64,000 nucleotides of DNA from Streptomyces sp. 1-11. GTDB lineage: Bacteria; Actinomycetota; Actinomycetes; Streptomycetales; Streptomycetaceae. Numbering within the stretch: position 1 is the stretch's first letter; every line of letters starts with the position of its first letter. The position numbers and the translations under genes are program-made. The stretch lies in assembly GCF_007176755.1 (NCBI RefSeq), contig NZ_BJTV01000017.1:62001-126000 (forward strand), in the 5' to 3' direction. The notes beneath the pieces were generated by a model, which had not been told where the DNA came from, ran no database searches, and saw only the letters and a list, made by a program, of their open reading frames with translations. This document shows, piece after piece, positions 8,044-16,019 of the stretch.

Positions 8044-9357
8044 TTACTGGTTGCCGCAGGTGGACGCGGGCGAGGCCGCCGAGGCGGCCACGGCCGGGGC
8101 GTCCAGCCACGGCAGATCGTGTCCCATCCGGTCCCGCTTGGTGCGCAGGTACCGCAGGTTGTGCTCGCCCGCCTGCACGGGCATCGCCTCGCGGCCGGTG
8201 ACCTTCAGTCCGTGGCGCACCAACGCATCGGTCTTGTCGGGGTTGTTGGTCATCAGCCGGACGCCGCGCACCCCGAGGTCGGCGAGGATGCGCGCGCCCG
8301 CGCCGTAGTCGCGGGCGTCCGCGGGCAGGCCGAGTTCGAGGTTGGCGTCCAGCGTGTCGTGGCCCTGTTCCTGCAGTTGGTAGGCGCGCAGCTTGGACAG
8401 CAGGCCGATGCCGCGCCCCTCGTGTCCGCGCAGGTAGACGACCACGCCCCGGCCCTCGGCCTGGATGCGTTCCAGGGCCGTGTCGAGCTGCGGGCCGCAG
8501 TCGCAGCGCAGGGAGCCGAAGACGTCGCCGGTGAGGCACTCGGAGTGGAGGCGGACCAGCACGTCCTCACCGTCGCCGATCTCGCCGTGGACGAGGGCGA
8601 CGTGCTCGACGCCGTCGACGGTGGACCGGTAGCCGTAGGCGGTGAACGTGCCGTGCCGGGTGGGCAGCCGGGTCTCGGCCTCGCGCCGGACGGTGGGCTC
8701 GCTGCTGCGGCGGTAGGCGATCAGGTCCTCGATGGAGATGATCGTCAGGCCGTGCTTGCGGGCGAACGGGATCAGCTCGGGCAGCCGCAGCATCCGGCCG
8801 TCCTCGCCGGCGATCTCCACGATGGCGCCGGCCGGGCGCAGGCCCGCGAGCCGGGCGAGGTCCACGGCGGCCTCGGTGTGGCCGTTGCGGGTGAGCACTC
8901 CGCCGGGCCTGGCGCGCAGCGGGAAGACGTGGCCGGGGCGGACCAGGTCGGTGGGCCCGGCGGTGCCGCTCGCCAGCAGCTGGAGCGTCACGGCGCGGTC
9001 GGCGGCCGAGATGCCGGTGGTGACCCCGTGCGCGGCGGAGGCGTCCACGGAGACGGTGAAGGCGGTCTTCATCGACTCGGTGTTGTCCTCGACCATCTGC
9101 GGCAGCCGCAGCCGGTCCAGCTCCGGTCCCTCCATGGGGGCGCAGATCAGGCCCCGGCACTCGCTCATCATGAAGGCGACGATCTCGGGGGTGGCCTTCT
9201 CGGCGGCGATGACGAGGTCGCCCTCGTTCTCCCGGTCCTCGTCGTCGACGACCACGACCGGGCGGCCGGCCGCGATGTCGGCGACGGCCTGTTCGACCGG
9301 GTCGAGCCGGAAGTCCTCGATGCGGTCGGTGCCGTGGAGCAGAGGTGCCGAGTTCAT
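8044..9357 (-). CDS. ribBA: Bifunctional DHBP synthase / GTP cyclohydrolase II
   Basis: A 437-residue fusion supplying both riboflavin precursors. The N-terminal RibB domain (about 1-215) carries DDEDRENEGD and GHVFPLRA. The C-terminal RibA domain (about 220-425) has the zinc ligands in CLTGDVFGSLRCDCG, the catalytic LRGHEGRGIGL and MTNNPDK. I chose the ATG at 9357 because it overlaps the ribM stop by four bases (ATGA); an upstream open frame in the same register is a shadow inside ribM. A 12-15 residue alanine/serine-rich tail follows the RibA domain. Confidence 0.97.
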   Translation of the reverse strand: MNSAPLLHGTDRIEDFRLDPVEQAVADIAAGRPVVVVDDEDRENEGDLVIAAEKATPEIVAFMMSECRGLICAPMEGPELDRLRLPQMVEDNTESMKTAFTVSVDASAAHGVTTGISAADRAVTLQLLASGTAGPTDLVRPGHVFPLRARPGGVLTRNGHTEAAVDLARLAGLRPAGAIVEIAGEDGRMLRLPELIPFARKHGLTIISIEDLIAYRRSSEPTVRREAETRLPTRHGTFTAYGYRSTVDGVEHVALVHGEIGDGEDVLVRLHSECLTGDVFGSLRCDCGPQLDTALERIQAEGRGVVVYLRGHEGRGIGLLSKLRAYQLQEQGHDTLDANLELGLPADARDYGAGARILADLGVRGVRLMTNNPDKTDALVRHGLKVTGREAMPVQAGEHNLRYLRTKRDRMGHDLPWLDAPAVAASAASPASTCGNQ

Positions 9358-9995
9358 GCGGGCGCTCCTTCCAGAACGGGCCGCGCGTCCTTGCGGGAGC
9401 GCAGCCACCAGTCGCGCATGCCCCACAGGACGAGTGCGCCGTAGATGACGTAGACGAACCCGGAGAAGGCGTAGCCGTTGGCGAAGTTGAGGGGTACCCC
9501 GACGAGGTCGACGAGCAGCCAGGCGATCCAGAACTCGACCATTCCCTTGGCCTGGGCGTACATGGCGACGACGGTGCCGACGAAGATGTAGGCGTCGGGC
9601 CAGGGGTCCCAGGAGAGGGACGGGTAGGCCTTGAACAGCAGGGCGACGGCGACGGTTCCGGCGGCGGCGGCGCCGAGCATCGCCGCCCGCTCGGTCCAGC
9701 TGGCGAACCGGGGGGCGATGTGCCCGTCCGCGGCCCGGTCCTTCCTGCGCTGCCACTGCCACCAGCCGTACAGCGCGACGGCCATGACGACGGCCTGCTT
9801 GCCGGCGCTGCCGGCGAGGTGGCCGTAGAAGGCGCCGAAGAGGACGAGGCCGGACAGGAACTGCACGGGCCAGGTCCACAGGGAGCGGCGCCAGCCGAGG
9901 GCCAGGGTGATGAGGCCGAGGGTGTTGCCGATCATGTCGGACCAGATGATGTGCTGGCCGAAGAGCGTGAAGGCCTCGGAGTTCATCCAGTTCAC
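9354..9995 (-). CDS. ribM: PnuC-family riboflavin transporter (RibM type)
   Basis: A 213-residue membrane protein with about seven hydrophobic segments and the PnuC-family pattern LYGWWQWQRR. PnuC proteins transport vitamin precursors by facilitated diffusion. Members lying in riboflavin operons behind FMN riboswitches (RibM/PnuX of Corynebacterium and Streptomyces) are riboflavin carriers, so I assign riboflavin uptake from context and family. It overlaps ribE and ribBA by ATGA on both sides, implying coupled translation. A nicotinamide riboside substrate is the alternative but is less likely here. Confidence 0.88.
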   Translation of the reverse strand: MNWMNSEAFTLFGQHIIWSDMIGNTLGLITLALGWRRSLWTWPVQFLSGLVLFGAFYGHLAGSAGKQAVVMAVALYGWWQWQRRKDRAADGHIAPRFASWTERAAMLGAAAAGTVAVALLFKAYPSLSWDPWPDAYIFVGTVVAMYAQAKGMVEFWIAWLLVDLVGVPLNFANGYAFSGFVYVIYGALVLWGMRDWWLRSRKDARPVLEGAPA

Positions 9996-10597
9996 TTGCC
10001 GTCCCCCTGTCCGGCCGCGAGCAGCCGCTCCACGTACTTGGCGATGACGTCGACCTCGAGGTTGACCGGGTCGCCGGGCTGCTTGTGGCCGAGCGTGGTC
10101 AGGGCGAGGGTGGTCGGGATGAGGCTCACGGTGAAGAAGTCGGGGCCGGCGTCGACGACGGTGAGGCTGATGCCGTCGACGGTGATGGAGCCCTTCTCCA
10201 CAACGTAGCGGGCGAGGTCCGCGGGCAGCGAGATCTTCACGATCTCCCAGTTGTCGGACGGTTTGCGCTCCAGGACCTGCCCGGTGCCGTCCACATGGCC
10301 CTGCACGATGTGCCCGCCGAGGCGCGCGCCCACCGCGGTGGGGCGCTCCAGGTTCACGCGGGAGCCCACGCCGAGCGCTCCCAGGCTGGAGCGGTTCAGC
10401 GTCTCGGCCATGACGTCGGCGGTGAACTCGTCGCCCTCGCGGTCGACGACGGTGAGACAGACCCCGTTCACGGCGATGGAGTCGCCGTGCCGCGCGCCCT
10501 CGGTGACGACGGGGCCGCGGAGCCGGAAGCGGGACGCGTCGCCGAGATTCTCGACGGCGGTGACCTCACCCAGTTCTTCGACGATTCCGGTGAACAC
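9992..10597 (-). CDS. ribE: Riboflavin synthase (alpha chain)
   Basis: A 201-residue enzyme that dismutates two lumazines to riboflavin plus the pyrimidine precursor. It has the two internally repeated lumazine-binding barrels (about residues 1-95 and 96-190): MFTGIVEELG, SIAVNGVCLTV and the second copy SITVDGISLTV. It starts with GTG at 10597, preceded by AGGAGGA. It is first in the operon and lies about 160 nt downstream of the FMN riboswitch; its ribosome site can pair with an upstream GTCCTCC. Confidence 0.96.
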   Translation of the reverse strand: MFTGIVEELGEVTAVENLGDASRFRLRGPVVTEGARHGDSIAVNGVCLTVVDREGDEFTADVMAETLNRSSLGALGVGSRVNLERPTAVGARLGGHIVQGHVDGTGQVLERKPSDNWEIVKISLPADLARYVVEKGSITVDGISLTVVDAGPDFFTVSLIPTTLALTTLGHKQPGDPVNLEVDVIAKYVERLLAAGQGDGK

Positions 10598-10604
10598 TTC
10601 CCGG

Positions 10605-10669
10605 GTCCTCCTGCCTCATGGGGCACGGACTCCGGGGCCTGTCGAAGACGACAGAATGAACGGGAGGAC
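10605..10669 (-). promoter_or_regulatory. Hairpin that can sequester the ribE Shine-Dalgarno site
   Basis: On the transcript GTCCTCC (10669-10663) is exactly complementary to GGAGGAC (10611-10605), which is the ribE ribosome site. Between them lies a nested 6-bp hairpin CTGTCG-TCTT-CGACAG (10654-10639). This looks like the expression platform of the FMN riboswitch acting on translation. Confidence 0.5.
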
Positions 10670-10755
10670 GACTCCGGGGCGACGCCGGACAGGGACCCGT
10701 CCGCATGCGGACGAGCCCAGATACGGCGACGCGCATGGGAGCATGCCCGCCCGCC

Positions 10756-10882
10756 GCGCACTGCCTCCCATCCGGACTTTAACCGTCGGTCCAGGAATTT
10801 CACCTGGTCAACCGGCCGCTGGAAGCGACCGGGTCGCGGACTGTAACCGCCGGTTCGGACTTTCACCGACCCCGGAGTGCGC
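10756..10882 (-). promoter_or_regulatory. FMN riboswitch (RFN element)
   Basis: Read on the minus strand, the conserved RFN segments appear in order: GGGGTCGGTGAAAGTCCG, ACCGGCGGTTACAGTCCGCGA, then AATTCC..GACCGACGGT and GTCCGGATGGGAGGCAGTG. The closing P1 stem pairs GCGCACT (10882-10876) with AGTGCGC (10762-10756). It lies upstream of ribE and should repress the riboflavin operon when FMN is high. Confidence 0.95.
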
Positions 10883-10988
10883 TGCTTCTGGTACAGGGCC
10901 AGTGTGCCACGGCCGGCAAGGGTCCAGACGGGTGAGCGGTGTGGAGTGACTCACAGACCACCGGGCCGGGTGCCGCGCTGCGGCCAAT

Positions 10989-11024
10989 TGGTCCGGACCA
11001 TTGACCGCACTGGTCTAGTCCTCT
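10989..11024 (+). promoter_or_regulatory. Two chitinase-type (DasR-like) operators 22 bp apart
   Basis: TGGTCCGGACCA at 10989-11000 is a perfect 12-bp palindrome. ACTGGTCTAGTCCTCT at 11009-11024 is a close match to the DasR/chitinase operator ACTGGTCTAGACCAGT. The TGGTC cores start 22 bp apart, about two helical turns. Known Streptomyces chitinase promoters carry paired TGGTCYRGACC-like repeats. No chitinase gene follows here. Confidence 0.55.
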
Positions 11025-11030
11025 TAGGGT
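11001..11030 (+). promoter_or_regulatory. Orphan rightward promoter with an operator in its spacer
   Basis: TTGACC (11001-11006), an 18-nt spacer and TAGGGT (11025-11030). The DasR-like site fills the spacer, as in chitinase promoters. Downstream on this strand there is no gene until 12669; the intervening ROK gene lies on the opposite strand. Confidence 0.45.
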
Positions 11031-11300
11031 GCGGGCGGGCCCGGCGGCGGTGACGACGGCCCTTGCCCGCCGCCGGGCCGCCCAAGTCGGCCCAGCGGGG
11101 CCCGAGTCGGCTTCGAGGCCGCCACCCCGCCCGGCCGCGTCCGCAGGGCCCCCGCCGGAATGCGCCCCCGCCTGGGGCCTGTTGTGAGAGCGGCCCCGTC
11201 GACCGACGGGCGGGCACACGGCGTCCGGTGCGGCAAGGCGCCGCGCAAGGGCCCGCAAGCCGGGTATGCCGCAGACGAGCGACCCAGAGCGCGACACGAC
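11031..11300. other. Gene-free stretch between the orphan promoter and the ROK gene
   Basis: About 270 bp of GC-rich sequence with no recognisable protein in any frame and no ribosome site. It may be the remnant of a lost gene; I could not recognise any chitinase motif in it. Confidence 0.4.
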
Positions 11301-12557
11301 CTAGCGGTCGGCCGGGGCGAACAGTTCGTCCTGGGCCCGGTCCCGGGCCGTCAGCAGAGCGCCGCGCAGGACCGCGCCCCCGCCGAGGTGGCCGGCCCGG
11401 ACCTCGGTGGCCAGCGGAGACATCCGGCGCAGCCGTTCGGCGACGCGCTCCGCGAGCGCCGCTCCCCCGGCCTGCCCGATCTCCCCGCCCAGGACCACGC
11501 AGCCCGGGTCGAGGATGGAGACGACGGAGGCGGCCCCGATGGCGATCCGGCCGGCGAGGGCGTCGAGGAAGCGTTCGGCCAAGGTCCCGGCCGGTCCGCC
11601 GTCCGGGTCCGTCGCCCGCGCCACGGCCGTGCGCACCACCACCGCCACGCCCGGCCCGTCCGCGGGCCCGGCCGCCGGCAGACCGTGCTCCCCGGCCAGC
11701 CGGGCGATCGCCGCCGCTCCGGCCAGGGAGTGGAAGCCGCCGTCGCAGTCCGTGGCCGAGGGCAGGGTCGGCGTACCCGGGACCGGCAGGAAGCCGATCT
11801 CGCCGGTGCCGCCGGAGGCGCCGCGGCGCAGGGTGCCGTCCAGGACGACCGCGGCGCCGACGCCGTGGCCGAGCCAGAGCAGGACGAAGGTGTCCCGGTC
11901 GCGGGCGGCACCCTCGCGCTGCTCGGCGAGGGCGGCCAGGTTGGTCTCGTTCTCCACCCTCACCCGCGCCTCGGGCAGCCGCTCCTGGAGGGCCGCGGCG
12001 AGCCGGCGGTGCCAGGCGGGCAGGCCGCCGGAGTCGCGCAGGTCACCGGTGGCGGGGTCGACGAGGCCCGGCGCCCCGATCCCGACGGTGTGCAGCCTCC
12101 CCCACGCGCTGACGCCCTCGGGCGGGGGCGCGCCCGCCGCCTGGGCCTCCTTGACCGTCCGCTCCACCGCCGTCACCGCCTGCTCCACCGCGGGCCCGGT
12201 CCCGGTGTCGCCGCCGATCGGCGCGGAGCCCTCGGCGAGCACCCGGCCCACGAGGTCGGAGACCAGCACGAAGACGCCTTCGGTGCGCACATCCAGCGCG
12301 GCCAGGTGGGCACGGCCGGCGACGATGCCGTACAGCCGGGCGTTCGGACCGCGGCGCTGCTCGCCGGACTCCCCCACCACGGTGATCAGACCGGAGGCGG
12401 TGAGCCGCTCGACGAGGTCGGCGACCGTGGGCCGGGACAGTCCGGTCAGCTGCTTCAACTGCCCTGCCGTCAGCGGGCCTTCCTGCTGCAGCAGGCGCAG
12501 GGCGAGCCGGTCGTTGATGGCCCGGGCGGTGCTCGGTGATGCGGGCATGACGGGCAT
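11301..12557 (-). CDS. ROK-family transcriptional regulator
   Basis: A 418-residue regulator. The N-terminal winged helix-turn-helix (about residues 12-65, with GPLTAGQLKQLTGLSRPTVADLV) precedes a ROK sugar-kinase-like domain (about 80-400). The hallmark ROK zinc motif CxCGxxGCxE is missing (DCDGGFHSL instead) and the sugar-binding EIGH reads EIGF, so it is a regulator and probably not a kinase. It is divergent from an MFS gene, with a palindrome at 12592-12614 between them, which suggests that it controls that exporter and itself. Start ATG 12557 or 12548. Confidence 0.9.
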   Translation of the reverse strand: MPVMPASPSTARAINDRLALRLLQQEGPLTAGQLKQLTGLSRPTVADLVERLTASGLITVVGESGEQRRGPNARLYGIVAGRAHLAALDVRTEGVFVLVSDLVGRVLAEGSAPIGGDTGTGPAVEQAVTAVERTVKEAQAAGAPPPEGVSAWGRLHTVGIGAPGLVDPATGDLRDSGGLPAWHRRLAAALQERLPEARVRVENETNLAALAEQREGAARDRDTFVLLWLGHGVGAAVVLDGTLRRGASGGTGEIGFLPVPGTPTLPSATDCDGGFHSLAGAAAIARLAGEHGLPAAGPADGPGVAVVVRTAVARATDPDGGPAGTLAERFLDALAGRIAIGAASVVSILDPGCVVLGGEIGQAGGAALAERVAERLRRMSPLATEVRAGHLGGGAVLRGALLTARDRAQDELFAPADR

Positions 12558-12591
12558 CCTCCCAGACGTGCGCGGCCGAGTTGCCTACTAT

Positions 12592-12614
12592 CTATCAGGC
12601 AGGGTCCCTGATAG
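12592..12614. promoter_or_regulatory. Operator between the ROK and MFS genes
   Basis: CTATCAGG (12592-12599) and CCTGATAG (12607-12614) form a perfect 8-bp inverted repeat around a 7-nt spacer. It sits midway between the two divergent starts and overlaps TACTAT/TAGTTT sequences that could be -10 boxes. It is the best candidate binding site for the ROK repressor. Confidence 0.6.
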
Positions 12615-12668
12615 TTTACGCCGGTGCGGCGACGGCGCCGCGCGCGACCCCCGGGGAGGGACTGGAAC

Positions 12669-13883
12669 ATGGGTGACGTGAGCCGTTCACGTGACGAGGT
12701 GAGGCGCGCCCGGTACGCCGTGGCGGCCGTGTTCGCCGTGCACGGCGCCGTGACCGGTTCCTTCGCCACCCGGGTGCCCTGGGTGCAGGAGCACGCCTCG
12801 CTGAGCGCGGGGCAGCTCGGCTTCGCCCTGGCCTTCACGGCGTTCGGCGCCTCGTGCGCGATGCCGCTGGCGGGCCGGATCAGCCACTCCTTCGGCAGCC
12901 GTACGGCGTTGCGCGGACTGCTCGCACTGTGGACGCTGTCGCTGGTCCTGCCGTCCCTGGCGCCGAACATGTACACGCTGTGTCTGGCGATGTTCGCCTA
13001 CGGCGCGAGCGCGGGCATGGCCGACGTCGCGATGAACGCGCTGGGTGTCGAGGTGGAGCGGCTGCTCGGCAAGTCGATCATGTCGGGTCTGCACGGCATG
13101 TGGAGCGCGGGCGCGCTCGTCGGCTCGGCGGCCGGCACGCTCGCCGCGCATCTCGGCTCCGACGCGCGCCTGCACTTCGCGCTGGCCGCGGCCGTCCTCA
13201 CCGTGCTGGGTCTGGTGGCCTGCTCGTGGGTGCTCGACCTGCAGCCCGCCGAGGACGAGGAGCCGCCTCCGCGGTTCGCGCTGCCGCCCCGCTCGGCGCT
13301 GCTGATCGGCGCGGTCGGTTTCTGCGCGGTGTTCGCGGAGGGGGCGAGCCTGGACTGGTCCGCGGTGTTCCTGCGGGACCGGCTGGACAGCTCGGCCGGG
13401 GTCGCGGCCGCCTGCACGACCGGGTTCATGCTGACCATGGCGGTGGCCCGGATCGCCGGGGACGCGGTGGTGAACCGCTTCGGGGCGGTGCGCACGGTAC
13501 GGGCCGGCGGTGTGCTGGCCGGGCTCGGCGGCCTGCTGGTCGTCCTCGCCGGGCACCCGGCGGTGGCGATGGCCGGCTTCGCGCTGATGGGGCTCGGCAT
13601 CGCGGTCGTCGTACCGCTGTGCTTCGCGGCGGCCGGGCACGCCGGTCCCAACCCCAGTCAGGCCATCGCGGGCGTGGCGACCATCACGTACACCTCGGGG
13701 CTGATCGCGCCCAGCCTGATCGGCGGTGTGGCGCAGGCGACCGATCTGATGGTCTCGTTCTGTGTGGTGACGGTGCTGGCCTGCGGTCTCGCGGTGTTCG
13801 CGGGTGTGCTGCGCACCGCCGAGCGCGGCGGCTCCGGCGAGGTCAGTCCGCGGGCCGAAGCAGTTCCCGGCCCACGGCCCTGA
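12669..13883 (+). CDS. MFS transporter (YbjJ-like)
   Basis: A 404-residue major facilitator with about 12 hydrophobic segments. The N-terminal region ATRVPWVQEHASLSAGQLGF and the conserved SHSFGSRTALR loop resemble the YbjJ/fucose-permease-like branch of MFS. The substrate is unknown; the ROK neighbour hints at a sugar or sugar-like compound. The ATG at 12669 has GGGGAGG 11-17 nt upstream. Its last 41 bases overlap the convergent thioesterase gene. Confidence 0.88.
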   Translation: MGDVSRSRDEVRRARYAVAAVFAVHGAVTGSFATRVPWVQEHASLSAGQLGFALAFTAFGASCAMPLAGRISHSFGSRTALRGLLALWTLSLVLPSLAPNMYTLCLAMFAYGASAGMADVAMNALGVEVERLLGKSIMSGLHGMWSAGALVGSAAGTLAAHLGSDARLHFALAAAVLTVLGLVACSWVLDLQPAEDEEPPPRFALPPRSALLIGAVGFCAVFAEGASLDWSAVFLRDRLDSSAGVAAACTTGFMLTMAVARIAGDAVVNRFGAVRTVRAGGVLAGLGGLLVVLAGHPAVAMAGFALMGLGIAVVVPLCFAAAGHAGPNPSQAIAGVATITYTSGLIAPSLIGGVAQATDLMVSFCVVTVLACGLAVFAGVLRTAERGGSGEVSPRAEAVPGPRP

Positions 13884-14301
13884 AGCTCTCGCTCCACGGC
13901 GCCGGACGCAGCGTCGCCGCGTCCAGCCGGACCAGGACGCGGGTGCCGCGCGCGTAGGTCAGCGTGCCGTCGGCCGAGCAGAAGCGGAAGCCGTAGGTGA
14001 GGCCGGTGGTGCCGAGCCGCTCCAGCCAGAGGTGGACGGCGTAGACGCCCGGGCGGGTCACCGGCGCCTCGTAGCCGATGGTCAGTTCGCGGACGGCGTT
14101 GCAGGCGTCGCCCGCGGCGTGCCAGTCGCCGTCGAAGCGGACGCCGTGCTCGTTCCACAGCTCGGTCCAGGCGCGCTCGACCATGAGCGGGTAGCGGGCG
14201 TTGTGCAGCAGTCCGAGCGCGTCGAGGTCGTCGAAGTGGACGGTGACGGGGATCAGCCGGCCGTGGGTGACGGCGGGGGCGGTCGGGGCTTCGGCGGTCA
14301 C
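13843..14301 (-). CDS. Acyl-CoA thioesterase, hotdog fold (4HBT family)
   Basis: A 152-residue hotdog thioesterase. The 4HBT signature is visible as VHFDDLDALGLLHNARY (about residues 20-36), with the catalytic aspartate/asparagine region and the following helix PLMVERAWTELW. Such enzymes hydrolyse acyl-CoA or related thioesters. Its 3' end overlaps the convergent MFS gene by 41 bp. A TetR-type palindrome at 14349-14364 sits in its upstream region. Confidence 0.88.
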   Translation of the reverse strand: MTAEAPTAPAVTHGRLIPVTVHFDDLDALGLLHNARYPLMVERAWTELWNEHGVRFDGDWHAAGDACNAVRELTIGYEAPVTRPGVYAVHLWLERLGTTGLTYGFRFCSADGTLTYARGTRVLVRLDAATLRPAPWSESFRAVGRELLRPAD

Positions 14302-14348
14302 GGTGGTGCTCCTGGGCGACGGGACGGGGCGGCACGGACCGTCCCATA

Positions 14349-14364
14349 CTAAGCGACCGCTCAG
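14349..14364. promoter_or_regulatory. TetR-type palindrome upstream of the thioesterase
   Basis: CTAAGCG-AC-CGCTCAG is a 7-2-7 palindrome with one mismatch, of the AAGCGnnCGCTT class bound by many TetR-family regulators. It lies 48 bp upstream of the thioesterase start, in the interval shared with the uracil permease. No TetR gene is in the window. Confidence 0.4.
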
Positions 14365-14493
14365 CAGCCCGGCCGGTCACCGCAGGTCAGGCCCGCGAAC
14401 CCGGTGCACGTGCGCCGCCCGGTGGGCGGGGAGCCGCCCGGCACCCCTGACAATGGTCTGGAACGGTACGTACAGAGAAAGCGAAACCCCACC

Positions 14494-15885
14494 ATGGACC
14501 TCGGCGTGCGCTGGAAGCTGCACGGTGACGGGCGTACGCCCGCGCCCGGAGCGGTGGTACGCCCCGACGAACGGCTCTCCTGGCCGCGCACGGCGGGCCT
14601 GGGCGCCCAGCACGTCGTGGCGATGTTCGGAGCCTCCTTCGTGGCCCCCGTGCTCATGGGCCTCGATCCGAACCTCGCGATCATGATGTCGGGCGTGGCG
14701 ACCGTGATCTTCCTGCTCGCCACCCGGGGCAGGGTCCCGAGCTACCTCGGCTGCTCCCTGTCCTTCGTCGGCGTGGCCGCGGTCATCCGGGCGCAGGGCG
14801 GTACCAGCGCCACCGTGACCGGTGCGGTCCTGGTGGTCGCCTTCGTGCTGTTCCTGGTGGGACTCGCGGTGCAGCGGTTCGGCGCGCGGATCATCCACGC
14901 CGCCATGCCGCCGATCGTCACCGGCGCGGTGGTCATGCTGATCGGCTTCAACCTGGCCCCGGTGACCGCTTCGACGTACTGGCCGCAGGACCAGTGGACG
15001 GCCCTGCTGGTGATGCTGTTCACCGGACTGGCGGTCGTCTGCCTGCGCGGCTTCTGGTCGCGGATCGCGATCTTCCTGGGGCTGGTCCTCGGGTACGGGC
15101 TCTCCTGGGTCTTCGACCGCGTCTTCGGCAAGATCCACTCGGTGGACGCGAGCGGCAGGCTCACCGACCACTGGCGGCTGGACCTCTCCGGCGTCTCCAA
15201 GGCCGACTGGATCGGCCTGCCCTCCTTCCACGGACCGTCGTTCCAGTGGTCGGCGATCCTCGTCGCCCTGCCGGTCGTCATCGCGCTGATCGCGGAGAAC
15301 GCCGGACACGTCAAGGCGGTCGGGGAGATGACCGGCGACCCGCTGGACGACAAGCTGGGCACGGCGATCTCCGCGGACGGCGTCGGCTCGATGCTGTCGA
15401 CCGCGGTGGGCGGCCCGCCGACCACCACCTACTCCGAGAACATCGGCGTGATGGCCGCGACCCGCGTCTACTCCACCGCCGCCTACTGGGCCGCGGCCTG
15501 CTTCGCGCTGCTGTTCGGCCTCTGCCCGAAGTTCGGCGCGGTCGTCGCCGCGATCCCGGGCGGGGTGCTCGGCGGCATCACCGTCATCCTCTACGGCATG
15601 ATCGGCCTGCTCGGCGCGCAGATCTGGATCAACGCCAAGGTCGACCTGCGCAACCCGCTGAACCTGGTGCCGGCCGCCGCGGGCATCATCATCGGCGTCG
15701 GCAACGTCACCATGAAGTTCACCGACACCTTCTCGCTCAGCGGCATCGCGCTCGGCACCCTGGTCGTCATCACCGGCTACCACGCGCTGCGCGCCTTCGC
15801 GCCGCCCCACCTCAAGACGCAGGAGCCGCTGCTGGACGAGGGCACGTCCAGCTACGACGAGAGCGGCCGGCGCGCCGAGCCGTAG
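14494..15885 (+). CDS. uraA: NCS2-family uracil permease
   Basis: A 463-residue nucleobase:H+ symporter with about 14 hydrophobic segments. Two key NCS2 uracil-type motifs are present: AENAGHVKAVGEMTG (substrate-binding Glu in TM8) and GGPPTTTYSENIGVMAATR (TM10). It imports uracil for salvage. I start at ATG 14494 (MDLGVRWKLHG); there is no strong ribosome site. The closest purine stretch is GAGAAAG about 15 nt upstream, so the leader may be weak. The hydrophilic C-tail is typical of Streptomyces copies. A terminator lies at 15940-15980. Confidence 0.93.
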   Translation: MDLGVRWKLHGDGRTPAPGAVVRPDERLSWPRTAGLGAQHVVAMFGASFVAPVLMGLDPNLAIMMSGVATVIFLLATRGRVPSYLGCSLSFVGVAAVIRAQGGTSATVTGAVLVVAFVLFLVGLAVQRFGARIIHAAMPPIVTGAVVMLIGFNLAPVTASTYWPQDQWTALLVMLFTGLAVVCLRGFWSRIAIFLGLVLGYGLSWVFDRVFGKIHSVDASGRLTDHWRLDLSGVSKADWIGLPSFHGPSFQWSAILVALPVVIALIAENAGHVKAVGEMTGDPLDDKLGTAISADGVGSMLSTAVGGPPTTTYSENIGVMAATRVYSTAAYWAAACFALLFGLCPKFGAVVAAIPGGVLGGITVILYGMIGLLGAQIWINAKVDLRNPLNLVPAAAGIIIGVGNVTMKFTDTFSLSGIALGTLVVITGYHALRAFAPPHLKTQEPLLDEGTSSYDESGRRAEP

Positions 15886-15939
15886 ACGTCCGCCTCCCCC
15901 GGCTCCGTCCGCGTCCCGCGCTCGGCGCCGTTCCCGCCG

Positions 15940-15980
15940 CCGGCCCGGCGTTCCCCCGTTCCGGGGAAGCACCGGGCCGG
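15940..15980 (+). terminator. Terminator after the uracil permease
   Basis: A 9-bp stem (15940-15948 with 15972-15980) encloses a second 6-bp stem TTCCCC/GGGGAA (15951-15956 with 15963-15968). It lies 55 bp after the stop codon. Confidence 0.65.
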
Positions 15981-16019
15981 TCGGCGCGCGGGCGGGGGCG
16001 GGGCTGCGACCCTTCCCCC

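Noticed and set aside
14302..14493. PyrR-binding loop upstream of the uracil permease
   Set aside because: No sequence close to ARUCCNGNGAGGYU is present, so co-regulation with the pyr operon is not supported by sequence.
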